Assembly: GCF_012971725.1 (NCBI RefSeq)
Contig: NZ_CP048833.1
Coordinates: 3,224,001-3,288,000 of the forward strand
Source of the DNA: Pseudomonas multiresinivorans
GTDB taxonomy: Bacteria > Pseudomonadota > Gammaproteobacteria > Pseudomonadales > Pseudomonadaceae
DNA length: 64,000 bases
Reading direction: 5' to 3'
Each line of letters starts with the position of its first letter. Position 1 is the first letter of the stretch. The notes under the pieces are model-generated. The model was not told the origin of the DNA, did no database searches, and saw only the letters and a list, made by a program, of their open reading frames with translations. The position numbers were made by a program, and so were the translations under genes. Shown here piece after piece: positions 23,796-31,391 of the stretch.

Positions 23796-23967
23796 CCGAA
23801 GGTCCGATTCTTGTGAGGAAGGATCTGTACAGGTCGATGGACCATAACAGCACTGCAAATTCTGCAGGGTGCCTGTGCATGGTGCGGGCGGGGCGCGCCC
23901 AGCACACTCGGTCCCAGACGGCGGCAATACGCCGCACAGCCTGACAGAACAACAAGGACCACCCGTC

Positions 23968-24741
23968 ATGCGTGACACAGCTTACAACATCGATCCGTCG
24001 AGTATTTCCGCCGAAGAGTGGCAGGCCCGCTGCGACCTCGCCGCGCTGTATCGCCTGATCGCGCACTTCCGCTGGACCGACCACATCGACACCCACATCT
24101 CCGCGCGGGTGCCGGGCGAGCCGGGCCACTACCTGATCAACCGCTACGGCGTGCTGTTCCATGAAATGCGCGCCTCCGACCTGGTGAAGGTCGACCATGC
24201 GGGCGACGTCATCGACCCACGCTTTGGTCCGAAAAGCGTCAATCGTGCCGGCTTCAACATCCATTCTGCGGTGCACGCTGCTCGCGAAGACGTGGCTTGC
24301 GTGATCCACACCCACACCGCCGCCGGCATCGCGGTATCCGCCCAGGAAGACGGCCTGCTGCCGATCAGCCAGCACGCGCTGAAGTTCTATAACCGCCTGG
24401 GCTACCACGACTACGAAGGCATCGCCCTGGACCCGGACGAGCGCTCGCGCCTGGTCAACGACCTGGGCAGCCACATGGTGATGATCCTGCGCAATCACGG
24501 CCTGCTGGCCACCGGGCGTTGCATCGCCGAAGCCTTCAACCAGATCTACTTCCTCGAACGCGCCTGCCAGGCGCAGGTCCAGGCCCTGGCTGGCGGTCGC
24601 CAGTTGCGCTACCCGGCGCCCGCGGTATGCGAGCGCGTTGCCGTGCAGGAAGAGGAGGCGCTGGTCGACGGCCTGCACCTGCTGGCCTGGGAGTCGGCGC
24701 TGCGCCTGATCGAGGACGGTGAGGCGGTCTACCGCACCTGA
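23968..24741 (+). CDS. Class II aldolase/adducin family protein
   Basis: A 257-residue cytosolic protein of the class II aldolase/adducin family, zinc-dependent in characterised aldolases. Motifs: HFRWTDHIDTHISARVPGE, YGVLFHEMRASDLVKVD, metal-ligand VIHTHTAAGIAVSA (His-X-His) and LRNHGLLATGR (third His). A catalytic acid corresponding to that of fuculose aldolase is not obvious, so a decarboxylase or aldolase role is open. Its start was chosen at MRDTAY (AAGGACC upstream). It is followed 82 bases on by a solute-binding protein, so the pair probably handles one imported compound. Confidence 0.88.
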   Translation: MRDTAYNIDPSSISAEEWQARCDLAALYRLIAHFRWTDHIDTHISARVPGEPGHYLINRYGVLFHEMRASDLVKVDHAGDVIDPRFGPKSVNRAGFNIHSAVHAAREDVACVIHTHTAAGIAVSAQEDGLLPISQHALKFYNRLGYHDYEGIALDPDERSRLVNDLGSHMVMILRNHGLLATGRCIAEAFNQIYFLERACQAQVQALAGGRQLRYPAPAVCERVAVQEEEALVDGLHLLAWESALRLIEDGEAVYRT

Positions 24742-24823
24742 CCCTGTTATCGTGCCCCGGTCCGCAGAGGCCGGGCGCCTGCGTGCTTAAGCAATCTGCC
24801 AACAACAAAGCCAAGAGGTGGAA

Positions 24824-25852
24824 ATGAAGAACCCGATTCTGGGAGCCCTGCTCATGGGCGTGGCGTCCGGCGCCATGGCTGCTGACCTGACCGTGATCTC
24901 CTTCGGCGGCACCAGCAAGGATGTACAGACCGAAGCCTTCTACAAACCCTTCGAGAAGAAGGAAGGCATGAAGGTGATCGCCGGCGAGTACAACGGCGAA
25001 ATGGGCAAGATCAAGGCGATGGTCGACACCGGCAGCGTCAACTGGGACGTCGTCCAGGTGGAAGGCCCGGAGCTGCTGCGTGGCTGCGAAGACGGCCTGT
25101 TCGAACAGCTCGACCCGGCGATTCTCGGCAAGGCCGAGGACTACGTGCCCGGCACCATCTCCGACTGCGGCGCCGGCCTGCTGGTCTGGTCGATGGCCAT
25201 GGTCTACGACGGCAAGCGCTTCGCCAACGGCCCCACCGGCTGGACGGACTTCTGGGATACCAAGAAATTCCCCGGCAAACGCTCGCTGCGCAAGGGCGCC
25301 AAGTACACCCTGGAGATCGCCCTGCTGGCCGACGGCGTGAAGAAGGAAGACCTGTACAAGGAGCTGGCGACGAAAGAGGGCGTGGACCGCGCGTTCAAGA
25401 AGCTCGATGAGATCAAGCCGTCGATCCAGTGGTGGGAGTCCGGCGCGCAGCCGATGCAGTTCATCGCCAGCGGCGACGTGGCCATGAGCACCGCCTACAA
25501 CGGCCGCGCCTTCGCCGCCCAGGAAGAGGGCGCGCCGATGAAAGTGGTATGGAACGGCAGCCTCCTCGCCATCGATTCCTGGGCGATCCCCAAGGGCAGT
25601 CCGAACAAGAAGGCCGCCGAGGACTTCATCGCCTTCTCGCTCCAACCTGAGCAGCAGAAGATCCATACCGTGAAGCTGGGCTACGGCTCGGTGAACCTGG
25701 GAACGACCAAGCTCCTGGATCCGAAGCTGCTCGAACGCCTGAATACTGCTCCGGAAAACCTGGAGCAGGCGGTCCCGGTGAACTTCGAGTTCTGGGTCGA
25801 CCACGGCGAGGACCTGGAACAGCGCTTCAACGCCTGGGCGGCGAAGGGCTGA
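24824..25852 (+). CDS. ABC transporter periplasmic solute-binding protein (PotD/PotF type)
   Basis: A 342-residue exported protein: signal peptide at residues 1-20 (MKNPILGALLMGVASGAMA, AMA-AD cleavage), then the family-1/8 solute-binding fold (VISFGGTSKDVQTEAFYKPF, VQVEGPELLRGCEDGLFEQL, WDTKKFPGKRSL, VVWNGSLLAIDSWAIPKGSP). Its layout fits binding proteins for polyamines or related cations. No permease or ATPase gene is next to it, so it is an orphan that must use components elsewhere. The start at 24824 is an ATG with GAGGTG just before; a GTG at 24818 is less likely. Confidence 0.88.
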   Translation: MKNPILGALLMGVASGAMAADLTVISFGGTSKDVQTEAFYKPFEKKEGMKVIAGEYNGEMGKIKAMVDTGSVNWDVVQVEGPELLRGCEDGLFEQLDPAILGKAEDYVPGTISDCGAGLLVWSMAMVYDGKRFANGPTGWTDFWDTKKFPGKRSLRKGAKYTLEIALLADGVKKEDLYKELATKEGVDRAFKKLDEIKPSIQWWESGAQPMQFIASGDVAMSTAYNGRAFAAQEEGAPMKVVWNGSLLAIDSWAIPKGSPNKKAAEDFIAFSLQPEQQKIHTVKLGYGSVNLGTTKLLDPKLLERLNTAPENLEQAVPVNFEFWVDHGEDLEQRFNAWAAKG

Positions 25853-25924
25853 CCGCAGCGGCGCGGGTAATACTGCCCGCGCCGCGGAGGGGAACGTCTG
25901 GTATTCGGCCTGACGTCAGTCGGG

Positions 25925-25992
25925 TTCGCGAGCAAGCTCGTTCCTACAAGGTCGCACCGACATTTGCCTGTAGGAGCGAGCTTGCTCGCGAA
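25925..25992. repeat. REP pair, family A (inward orientation reversed)
   Basis: TTCGCGAGCAAGCTCGTTCC then TGTAGGAGCGAGCTTGCTCG: two complementary units with about 18 bases between, one base changed in the first, between convergent genes. Confidence 0.88.
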
Positions 25993-26014
25993 TCGCTTCC
26001 TGCCGTTGTAGCCG

Positions 26015-26641
26015 TCAAGCCTTGCGCCAGACGCTCGCCAGCCAGGGCTGCTGCTCGCGAGGCAGGCCGGCGGGGCGGTAGTAGTGTTCCAACTCGCGGA
26101 AACCCGCGGCTTCCAGCAAGCGCGTCCAGTTCTGCAGATCGTGGTAAGAGCCATAGCGCCCGCCATTCCAGCCCTCCTGGTTCTCCCCGCGCGGATTGGA
26201 GCTGAACAACACGCCACCCGGCTTCAGCGCCGCCTGCAACTGGCCGAGCACGCGTGGCAGTTCATTGCGCGGGACGTGGAACAGGCTGGCATTGGCATAG
26301 ATGCCATCGAAGCGCCCGGCGGGCAGGTCGAGAGCCAGGAAGTCCTGCTGCCAGACCTCGCAGCCGCTGGCTTCGCGGGCCATGGCGACGAAGTCGGCGC
26401 AGCCGTCCAGGCCGACGGGTTCATGCCCCAGACGCTTCAGCGCACACAGGTCGCGCCCCGGGCCGCAGCCGAAGTCGAGCAGGGCGAAGGGCGCATCGCC
26501 CTGGATGTGCCGCAGCAGCGCGGCGATGTTCTGGGTGACATCGTGGTCCCAGGTACCTTCGCGAAACGCTTCGGCGCGCTCCTGGTAATGCTGCAGGGTC
26601 ACGCGGGTGATATCGCGCAGGATCGGGTCTTCGGGGTTCAT
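26015..26641 (-). CDS. Class I SAM-dependent methyltransferase
   Basis: A 208-residue cytosolic methyltransferase with a Rossmann core. Motif I is FALLDFGCGPGRDLCALKRL (about residues 52-71), followed by VGLDGCADFVAMAREASGCE and FDGIYANASLFHVPRNELPR, and GGVLFSSNPRGENQEGW. The N-terminus (VTLQHYQERAEAFREGTWDH) is that of the Methyltransf_11/25-like SAM enzymes in proteobacteria; the substrate is not indicated. Monocistronic, ending near a REP element. Confidence 0.92.
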   Translation of the reverse strand: MNPEDPILRDITRVTLQHYQERAEAFREGTWDHDVTQNIAALLRHIQGDAPFALLDFGCGPGRDLCALKRLGHEPVGLDGCADFVAMAREASGCEVWQQDFLALDLPAGRFDGIYANASLFHVPRNELPRVLGQLQAALKPGGVLFSSNPRGENQEGWNGGRYGSYHDLQNWTRLLEAAGFRELEHYYRPAGLPREQQPWLASVWRKA

Positions 26642-26821
26642 GGCGGTGATCGGTCAGGACGAGATATCTGATTCTACAGCGGCAATGCCCCTGCACGAAT
26701 ACGGGTCCAAAGGCGCCCGGATCGGCCCGCCTCCTGCGCACACAATTTGAAAGTCGGCCTCGGGGCGCGGTGCATTCAGGCGCGGCCCTAAACTGAGGCA
26801 TTGCCTTCACGGATCACCGAC

Positions 26822-27542
26822 ATGCCCCAGCGCTGCAGCCCCATCGATCAACTTGCCAGCCTCCCCTGGCCCAAACTCGCCGCGCAGCTCGACGCCGACG
26901 GTCACGCGTTGATCCCAGGCCTGCTCGACAAGGCGCAATGCGAAGCCCTGCGCGCGCTTTACGAGCAGGACGCGCCGTTTCGCAGCCGGGTGATCATGGC
27001 CCGGCACAACTTCGGCCTCGGTGAGTACCGTTACTTTGCCTATCCCTTGCCGGCCCTGCTGCAGGCGTTGCGCGAAGCCTTCTATCCGCCACTGTGCGCC
27101 ATCGCCAACTCCTGGCACGAGCGCATGGGTAGCGGCATCCATTACCCGCCGGAGCACGCCGACTTCCTCGCTCAATGCCATGCCGCCGGGCAGCGGCGGC
27201 CGACGCCCTTGCTGCTGCGCTATCGCTCCGGCGATTACAACTGCCTGCACCAGGACCTGTACGGGGAGCTGGCCTTCCCGCTGCAGGTGGCGATCCTGCT
27301 GTCGCAACCGGGCGAGGAGTTCGAGGGCGGCGAGTTCGTCCTCACCGAGCAGCGGCCGCGCATGCAGTCGCGGGTGGCGGTGGTGCCGCTCAGGCAAGGC
27401 GATGCCGTGGTGTTCGCCGTGGCCCAGCGGCCGGTACAGGGCGTGCGCGGCTACCACCGGGTCAACCTGCGCCATGGCGTCAGCCGCCTGCATACCGGCG
27501 AGCGCTTCACCCTCGGGGGTGATCTTCCACGATGCGCTGTGA
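26822..27542 (+). pseudogene. 2OG-Fe(II) oxygenase family protein, frameshifted near its C-terminus
   Basis: The protein has the double-stranded beta-helix iron site: LHQDLYG (HxD) and GYHRVNLRHGVSRLHTGERF (distal His and 2-oxoglutarate Arg), with LLRYRSGDYNCLHQD and FEGGEFVLTEQRPR in between. A G5 run at 27515-27519 shifts the frame: with four Gs the last residues would read LGVIFHDAL and stop at 27540-27542, the family's usual end. As written, the frame runs on for 130 non-homologous residues into the next gene. A homopolymer sequencing error is at least as likely as a real mutation. The substrate is unknown. Confidence 0.75.
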
Positions 27543-27581
27543 GGAGTAGCATGGATCGGTCCAGGGAGCCGGGAGAAAGAC

Positions 27582-27935
27582 ATGCACTACGAAGTGATTC
27601 AACGCCATCGCAGCGAATACCCCGCGCCCATCACCTTCGCCAAGGGCGCGCCGTTGTTCGTCGGCGAACGCTACGAAGGCGCCGAGGGCTGGGAGGACTG
27701 GTACTTCTGCTCCACGCCGGGGCAGCGCGAGGGCTGGGTGCCGGCGCAGGTCTTCAACATGACCGCGCCGGGCGCCGGGGTGGCGATGGAGGATTACACC
27801 GCCCGCGAACTCGACGTGGAGGTCGGCGAGCGGCTCGAAGGCGGCCGCGAGCTGGGTGGCTGGCTCTGGTGCATCCGCTCCGGCGGCGAGGCCGGCTGGG
27901 TGCCGCTGGATTGCCTGCAGGAGGTCAGCGCCTGA
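27582..27935 (+). CDS. SH3-domain protein (tandem variant SH3)
   Basis: A 117-residue protein with two variant-SH3-like units: residues 10-60 (PITFAKGAPLFVGERYEGAE... WEDWYFCSTPGQREGWVPAQVF) and 65-117 (AMEDYTARELDVEVGERLEG... WLWCIRSGGEAGWVPLDCL). Each ends with the GWVP signature. Bacterial proteins of this sort usually mediate protein or peptide binding. AGGGAGCCGGGAG lies before the ATG. It lies just downstream of the 2OG oxygenase and is probably cotranscribed with it. Confidence 0.85.
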   Translation: MHYEVIQRHRSEYPAPITFAKGAPLFVGERYEGAEGWEDWYFCSTPGQREGWVPAQVFNMTAPGAGVAMEDYTARELDVEVGERLEGGRELGGWLWCIRSGGEAGWVPLDCLQEVSA

Positions 27936-27948
27936 CCCGGTAACGGGG

Positions 27949-29409
27949 TCAGGCCTTGTAGCGGCGCCCGGCGTGCTGCCTGAGCCAGGCCATCAGCCCG
28001 CGCTGCTGTACCACCGTGGGTTGTTCGACCAGCAATGCGGCGCTGGCCTTCTGCCGGAAGTCCAGCAGTCGGCCCATGGCCTCGGCGATCTCCTGGCGCG
28101 CTTCCATGCAGGGCGCCAGGGTTTCCTTGTCGATGTAATAGGCAGCGCCGTCGCTGATGGCGGTGAATTGCGCCTGCCAGCCGGAGCCGGTGAGCACGCC
28201 GGCTTCGCCGAAGACTTCGCCCGGCCCCATGCGTCCGGCCTCGATGCTCTGGGCGTCCTGGGGCAGGGTGACGCTGACGACGCCCGAGTCGATGATCAGC
28301 AGGCGGTCGCTGACATCCCCCGGCGCCAGCAGCACTTCACCGCGTTTGAAGGGCCGGCGCTGCATGCGGTTCGCCAGTTCGTCACGCTCCTCGTCCCGCA
28401 GCGCATCGAACAGCCCCGAGCGCACCAGCAACGCCCGCGCCCGCGAGGCGCTTTCGCGCATCGGTGCGTCGGCTTCGGCCAGCAGGTTGATGCCGGCGGC
28501 CTGCAGGTGGCGGTAGGCAAGGTCGAACAGCTGGTTGCGTACCTCGCGCTTCTCGCCCATGGCGGCGACGAAGCCGCTCATCTCGTACTCCACGCCATCG
28601 GGCGCCGACTTGCGCACGCTTACTGCCGGCGCTGGGTTGGCCAGCAGGGCGCGGCAGCCGCCGAGGGCGTGCTCCAGCGCCTCGATCACCTTGCGCGGGC
28701 GAATATGCGGGCTGACCGTCAGGCTCACGCTGACGCCATACAGGTTCGCCGGACGGCTCAGGTTGAGCACCTTGGCCCTGGCGGCGAGGGAGTTTGGCAC
28801 CACGGCCAGCGTGCCCTGGGAGGTCTGCAGGTAGGTGGAGCGCCAGTCGATCTCGGTGACCTTGCCCTCGATGCCGTCGATGGAGATCCAGTCGTCCAGC
28901 TGGTACGGCTTGGTGGTGTTCAGCACGATGCCGGAGAACACATCGCTCAGGGTGCTCTGCAGCGCGAGGCCGAGGACGATGGCGACCACCCCGGAAGTTG
29001 CCAGCAGGCCTTTCACCGGTAGCTCCAGTACATAGCCGGCGGCAGCGATGATGGCGACCAGGAAGATCAGCGCGCCGACCACGTCCTGCAGCAGCCGCCC
29101 GCCATGGCCGATGCGCTGCACCAGCAGGAAGCCCAGCACGACCGTCAGGCAGCGCGCGGAGAACAGCCACCAGATGATTTGCACGGCGGTGGCGACCATG
29201 TGGCTGGGCAGGTCGTCCGCCCAGGGCGCGGCGCGCAGCGGGTTCATCCCGGCGTTGAACAGCAGCAGGCTGAACAGCAGGAAGCCGACCAGCCGCACGG
29301 CCAGGCGCCAATGCGGATGGGCCGGACCGACCAGCCGCCAGAGCAGCAGGTCGATCAGCAGCAGGAAGGGAGCGGCGAACAGTGGGTGGCTAGTGAGCAG
29401 GGCGGGCAT
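27949..29409 (-). CDS. MscS-type mechanosensitive channel with C-terminal cyclic-nucleotide-binding domain
   Basis: A 486-residue inner-membrane protein. Four or so N-terminal helices are followed by the MscS pore segment (GLLATSGVVAIVLGLALQST, about residues 135-154) and the MscS beta domain (YQLDDWISIDGIEGKVTEID). From about residue 345 there is a cNMP-binding domain (KRGEVLLAPGDVSDRLLIID, ending GEVFGEAGVLTGSG). This is the layout of bacterial cyclic-nucleotide-gated MscS-like channels, which open on ligand binding more than on tension. The phosphate-binding Arg expected after the GE motif is not obvious, so cNMP affinity is uncertain. Confidence 0.93.
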   Translation of the reverse strand: MPALLTSHPLFAAPFLLLIDLLLWRLVGPAHPHWRLAVRLVGFLLFSLLLFNAGMNPLRAAPWADDLPSHMVATAVQIIWWLFSARCLTVVLGFLLVQRIGHGGRLLQDVVGALIFLVAIIAAAGYVLELPVKGLLATSGVVAIVLGLALQSTLSDVFSGIVLNTTKPYQLDDWISIDGIEGKVTEIDWRSTYLQTSQGTLAVVPNSLAARAKVLNLSRPANLYGVSVSLTVSPHIRPRKVIEALEHALGGCRALLANPAPAVSVRKSAPDGVEYEMSGFVAAMGEKREVRNQLFDLAYRHLQAAGINLLAEADAPMRESASRARALLVRSGLFDALRDEERDELANRMQRRPFKRGEVLLAPGDVSDRLLIIDSGVVSVTLPQDAQSIEAGRMGPGEVFGEAGVLTGSGWQAQFTAISDGAAYYIDKETLAPCMEARQEIAEAMGRLLDFRQKASAALLVEQPTVVQQRGLMAWLRQHAGRRYKA

Positions 29410-29470
29410 CGAGCCTCTCCTTGGAGCGATCGCAAGAAGATGGCACAGAAAGCGCTTTCTGGCAGCGGCC

Positions 29471-30139
29471 TCAGCTCGGGTTGTGCGGGTTCACCAGCTT
29501 CAGCCATTCATCGGTCTCGACTTCGCCGGCGATGCGCAACCGCGGCTGGGCCTCGTCGAACAGCACCAGCGCGCTGCCGTACTCGGGCGTGTCGGTCTCG
29601 CGCACCTTGAGGTTCTCGCGCAGCAGGTCGAAGCATTCGCTGTGGGTGACCAGCACCAGGTTGCGATGCGCGGCCTTGTGTTCGCGGATCTGCGCGGCGA
29701 GGTCGCCGTCCTTGCAGGTGAGCAGCCAGTCCTGGCGCGCCACGTCGCGGTCGAACATCAGGTCGGCGGTCTGCATGGTGCGGTTGGCCGGGCTGCTGTA
29801 GATGTCGGTGGCGGTCAGGCCCAGGCGGGCGATGCTCTCGCCCATGCTCCGGGCCAGGGCGGCGGCACGCGCGGTGATGCCGTCGGCGGCGCCCAGGCAC
29901 TCGGCGCTGGAACGGTCGCAGCGCTCCATGTGGCGCACCAGCAGGACGACTCCGCCACGGGCCCAGTTCTGTGCGAACAGGCTGCTGCCGGGCACGTCCT
30001 CCAGTGGCGAGGGCAGTGAGCGCCAGGCCACCAGGGCGAGGGTGGTGCAGGTCAGCAGGGAAACGGCCAGAAGGCGAAGGCGGGGCAAGGGCGATCCTCG
30101 GCGGTGGCTGCCGCGCGGGATGCGGGAAGCTGGGTGCAT
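29471..30139 (-). CDS. Histidine phosphatase family protein, membrane-anchored or secreted
   Basis: A 222-residue protein. After an N-terminal basic stretch and a hydrophobic segment (LRLLAVSLLTCTTLALVAW, about residues 24-42) the phosphatase domain begins with VVLLVRHMERCDRSS, where RHxE holds the catalytic His. Further conserved blocks are YSSPANRTMQTAD and VTHSECFDLL (second His). The order fits the Ais/PmrG-like group acting on lipopolysaccharide core phosphates, but that subgroup assignment is tentative. The exact start is unclear; a basic ATG at 30139 is used. It is on the same strand as the MscS gene downstream. Confidence 0.8.
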   Translation of the reverse strand: MHPASRIPRGSHRRGSPLPRLRLLAVSLLTCTTLALVAWRSLPSPLEDVPGSSLFAQNWARGGVVLLVRHMERCDRSSAECLGAADGITARAAALARSMGESIARLGLTATDIYSSPANRTMQTADLMFDRDVARQDWLLTCKDGDLAAQIREHKAAHRNLVLVTHSECFDLLRENLKVRETDTPEYGSALVLFDEAQPRLRIAGEVETDEWLKLVNPHNPS

Positions 30140-30224
30140 GCTGCACCCGGCGGGTGACAATCACGCGATGGGTTGATGACGAGGCGGTGATGAAAGTTCC
30201 GCCTGCCCATCGGAAGCTTGGCCG

Positions 30225-31184
30225 TCAGCGTTCGCCCTCGACCACGCTGACGGTGGCGGTGGTACCGGCGCGCAGGCGGTCGCGGCCCTTGTAGTCCGGG
30301 TCGATGGCGATGCGCACGGGGATGCGCTGGGCCAGTTTGACCCAGGTGTAGCTCGGATTGATGTTCGCCAGCAGTCGCGCGCCAGGGGCGTTCTCGCGGT
30401 CGGTGATGGCGAAGGCGATGCTTTCGACGCGGCCGTCGAAGCGCTCGCCGCTCATCAGTTGCACGTTCACCGCGTCGCCCTCGCGGATTCGCGGCAGCTT
30501 GGTCTCCTCGAAATAGCCGCCGACATAAAAGGAATCGCTGTCCACCAGCGCCACCAGTGAATGGCCGGCGGTGGCGTAGTCGCCTGCGCGGGTCAGCAGG
30601 TTGGTCACATAGCCGTTCACCGGCGCCACCACCTGAGTGCGTTCCAGGTCCAGGCGGGCCTGTTTCTGCGCGGCTTCGGCCAGCGCCACGTTGGCCTGCG
30701 CCAGGCCCAGGTTGGCCTGTTCGCGCAGCAGCTGCGCCTCGGCCACGGTGACATCGGTATGGGCCTTCTCCCATTCCTCGTTGGAGATCGCCGAGCGCGC
30801 CTTCAGCTCCTTGCGGCGGACTTCCTCGCTCTGCCGCTGGCGCAGCAGTGCCTGGTTGGCGGCGATGGCTGCCTGGGACTGGCCGAGCGCGGCGCGAGCG
30901 ACTTCCACCGCGCGATCGGCATGCAACACCGCCAGCTCGTAGCGCGCCGGATCGATGATCAGCAGCAGCTCGCCCTTGCTGACGTGCTGGTTGTCTTTCA
31001 CCCGCAACTCGACGATGCGCCCGGTGACGTCCGCCGAGACTGTCACCACGTCGGCACGCACCCGGGCGTCGCGAGTCCAGGGCGCACGGGTGTAGTAGGT
31101 CCAGGCGAAGAAGCCGAGGACCAGGGCGAGCGCCACGACGGCCAGGGTGATCAGTGGCGGCAGGGCTTTGCGCAGGCCGGCCAT
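30225..31184 (-). CDS. HlyD/AaeA-type membrane fusion protein
   Basis: A 319-residue periplasmic adaptor with an N-terminal membrane anchor (ITLAVVALALVLGFFAWTYY, residues 12-31). The lipoyl-type barrel is split by a helical hairpin: VSADVTGRIVELRVKDNQHV, then a coiled coil rich in Ala/Gln/Glu, then VVAPVNGYVTNLLTRAGDYA. It bridges the inner-membrane pump to an outer-membrane pore, as AaeA does with AaeB. It lies directly downstream of DUF1656 and FUSC genes in a three-gene operon with adjoining stop and start. Confidence 0.93.
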   Translation of the reverse strand: MAGLRKALPPLITLAVVALALVLGFFAWTYYTRAPWTRDARVRADVVTVSADVTGRIVELRVKDNQHVSKGELLLIIDPARYELAVLHADRAVEVARAALGQSQAAIAANQALLRQRQSEEVRRKELKARSAISNEEWEKAHTDVTVAEAQLLREQANLGLAQANVALAEAAQKQARLDLERTQVVAPVNGYVTNLLTRAGDYATAGHSLVALVDSDSFYVGGYFEETKLPRIREGDAVNVQLMSGERFDGRVESIAFAITDRENAPGARLLANINPSYTWVKLAQRIPVRIAIDPDYKGRDRLRAGTTATVSVVEGER

Positions 31185-31391
31185 TCAGTGCAGCGCTCCC
31201 ATGAGCAGGATCAGGCCTGCACAGAGGCAGGCGTAGAGCGCTCCTTCGAACAGCGCCTCGTGCCAGACCAGGCGCAGTACGCCGAGTCGGCGCAGGCTCC
31301 AGTCCAGCAGCAGGAAGATCGGCAAGGCCAGCAGCAGGGCCTGGGCCAGCGGTGGCAGGTAGACCCCGCCCAGTTCGATATCAACGGGCAT
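31185..31391 (-). CDS. DUF1656 small membrane protein
   Basis: A 68-residue protein with two membrane helices (LAQALLLALPIFLLLDWSLR and ALYACLCAGLILLMGAL). It begins PVDIELGGVYLPP, the DUF1656 opening. This family is almost always encoded between FUSC and HlyD genes (AaeX-type) and is taken as a small pump subunit. Its start overlaps the FUSC stop by 11 bases, and the adaptor starts one base after its stop. Confidence 0.88.
   Translation of the reverse strand: MPVDIELGGVYLPPLAQALLLALPIFLLLDWSLRRLGVLRLVWHEALFEGALYACLCAGLILLMGALH

Noticed and set aside
23825..23833. CTGTACAG-like sequence before the MocR gene as a LexA box
   Set aside because: The half-sites are adjacent without the 8-base spacer.
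21529..24678. Very long open frame on the minus strand (over 1000 codons)
   Set aside because: It joins unrelated frames through the MocR gene and antisense of the aldolase; only the last 266 codons (sigma factor) have protein motifs and a ribosome site.
27543..27943. C-terminal 130 residues of the 2OG oxygenase frame as a real domain
   Set aside because: Arg/Gly-rich, no homology pattern, and overlaps the SH3-protein gene in another frame; it arises from the G5 frameshift.
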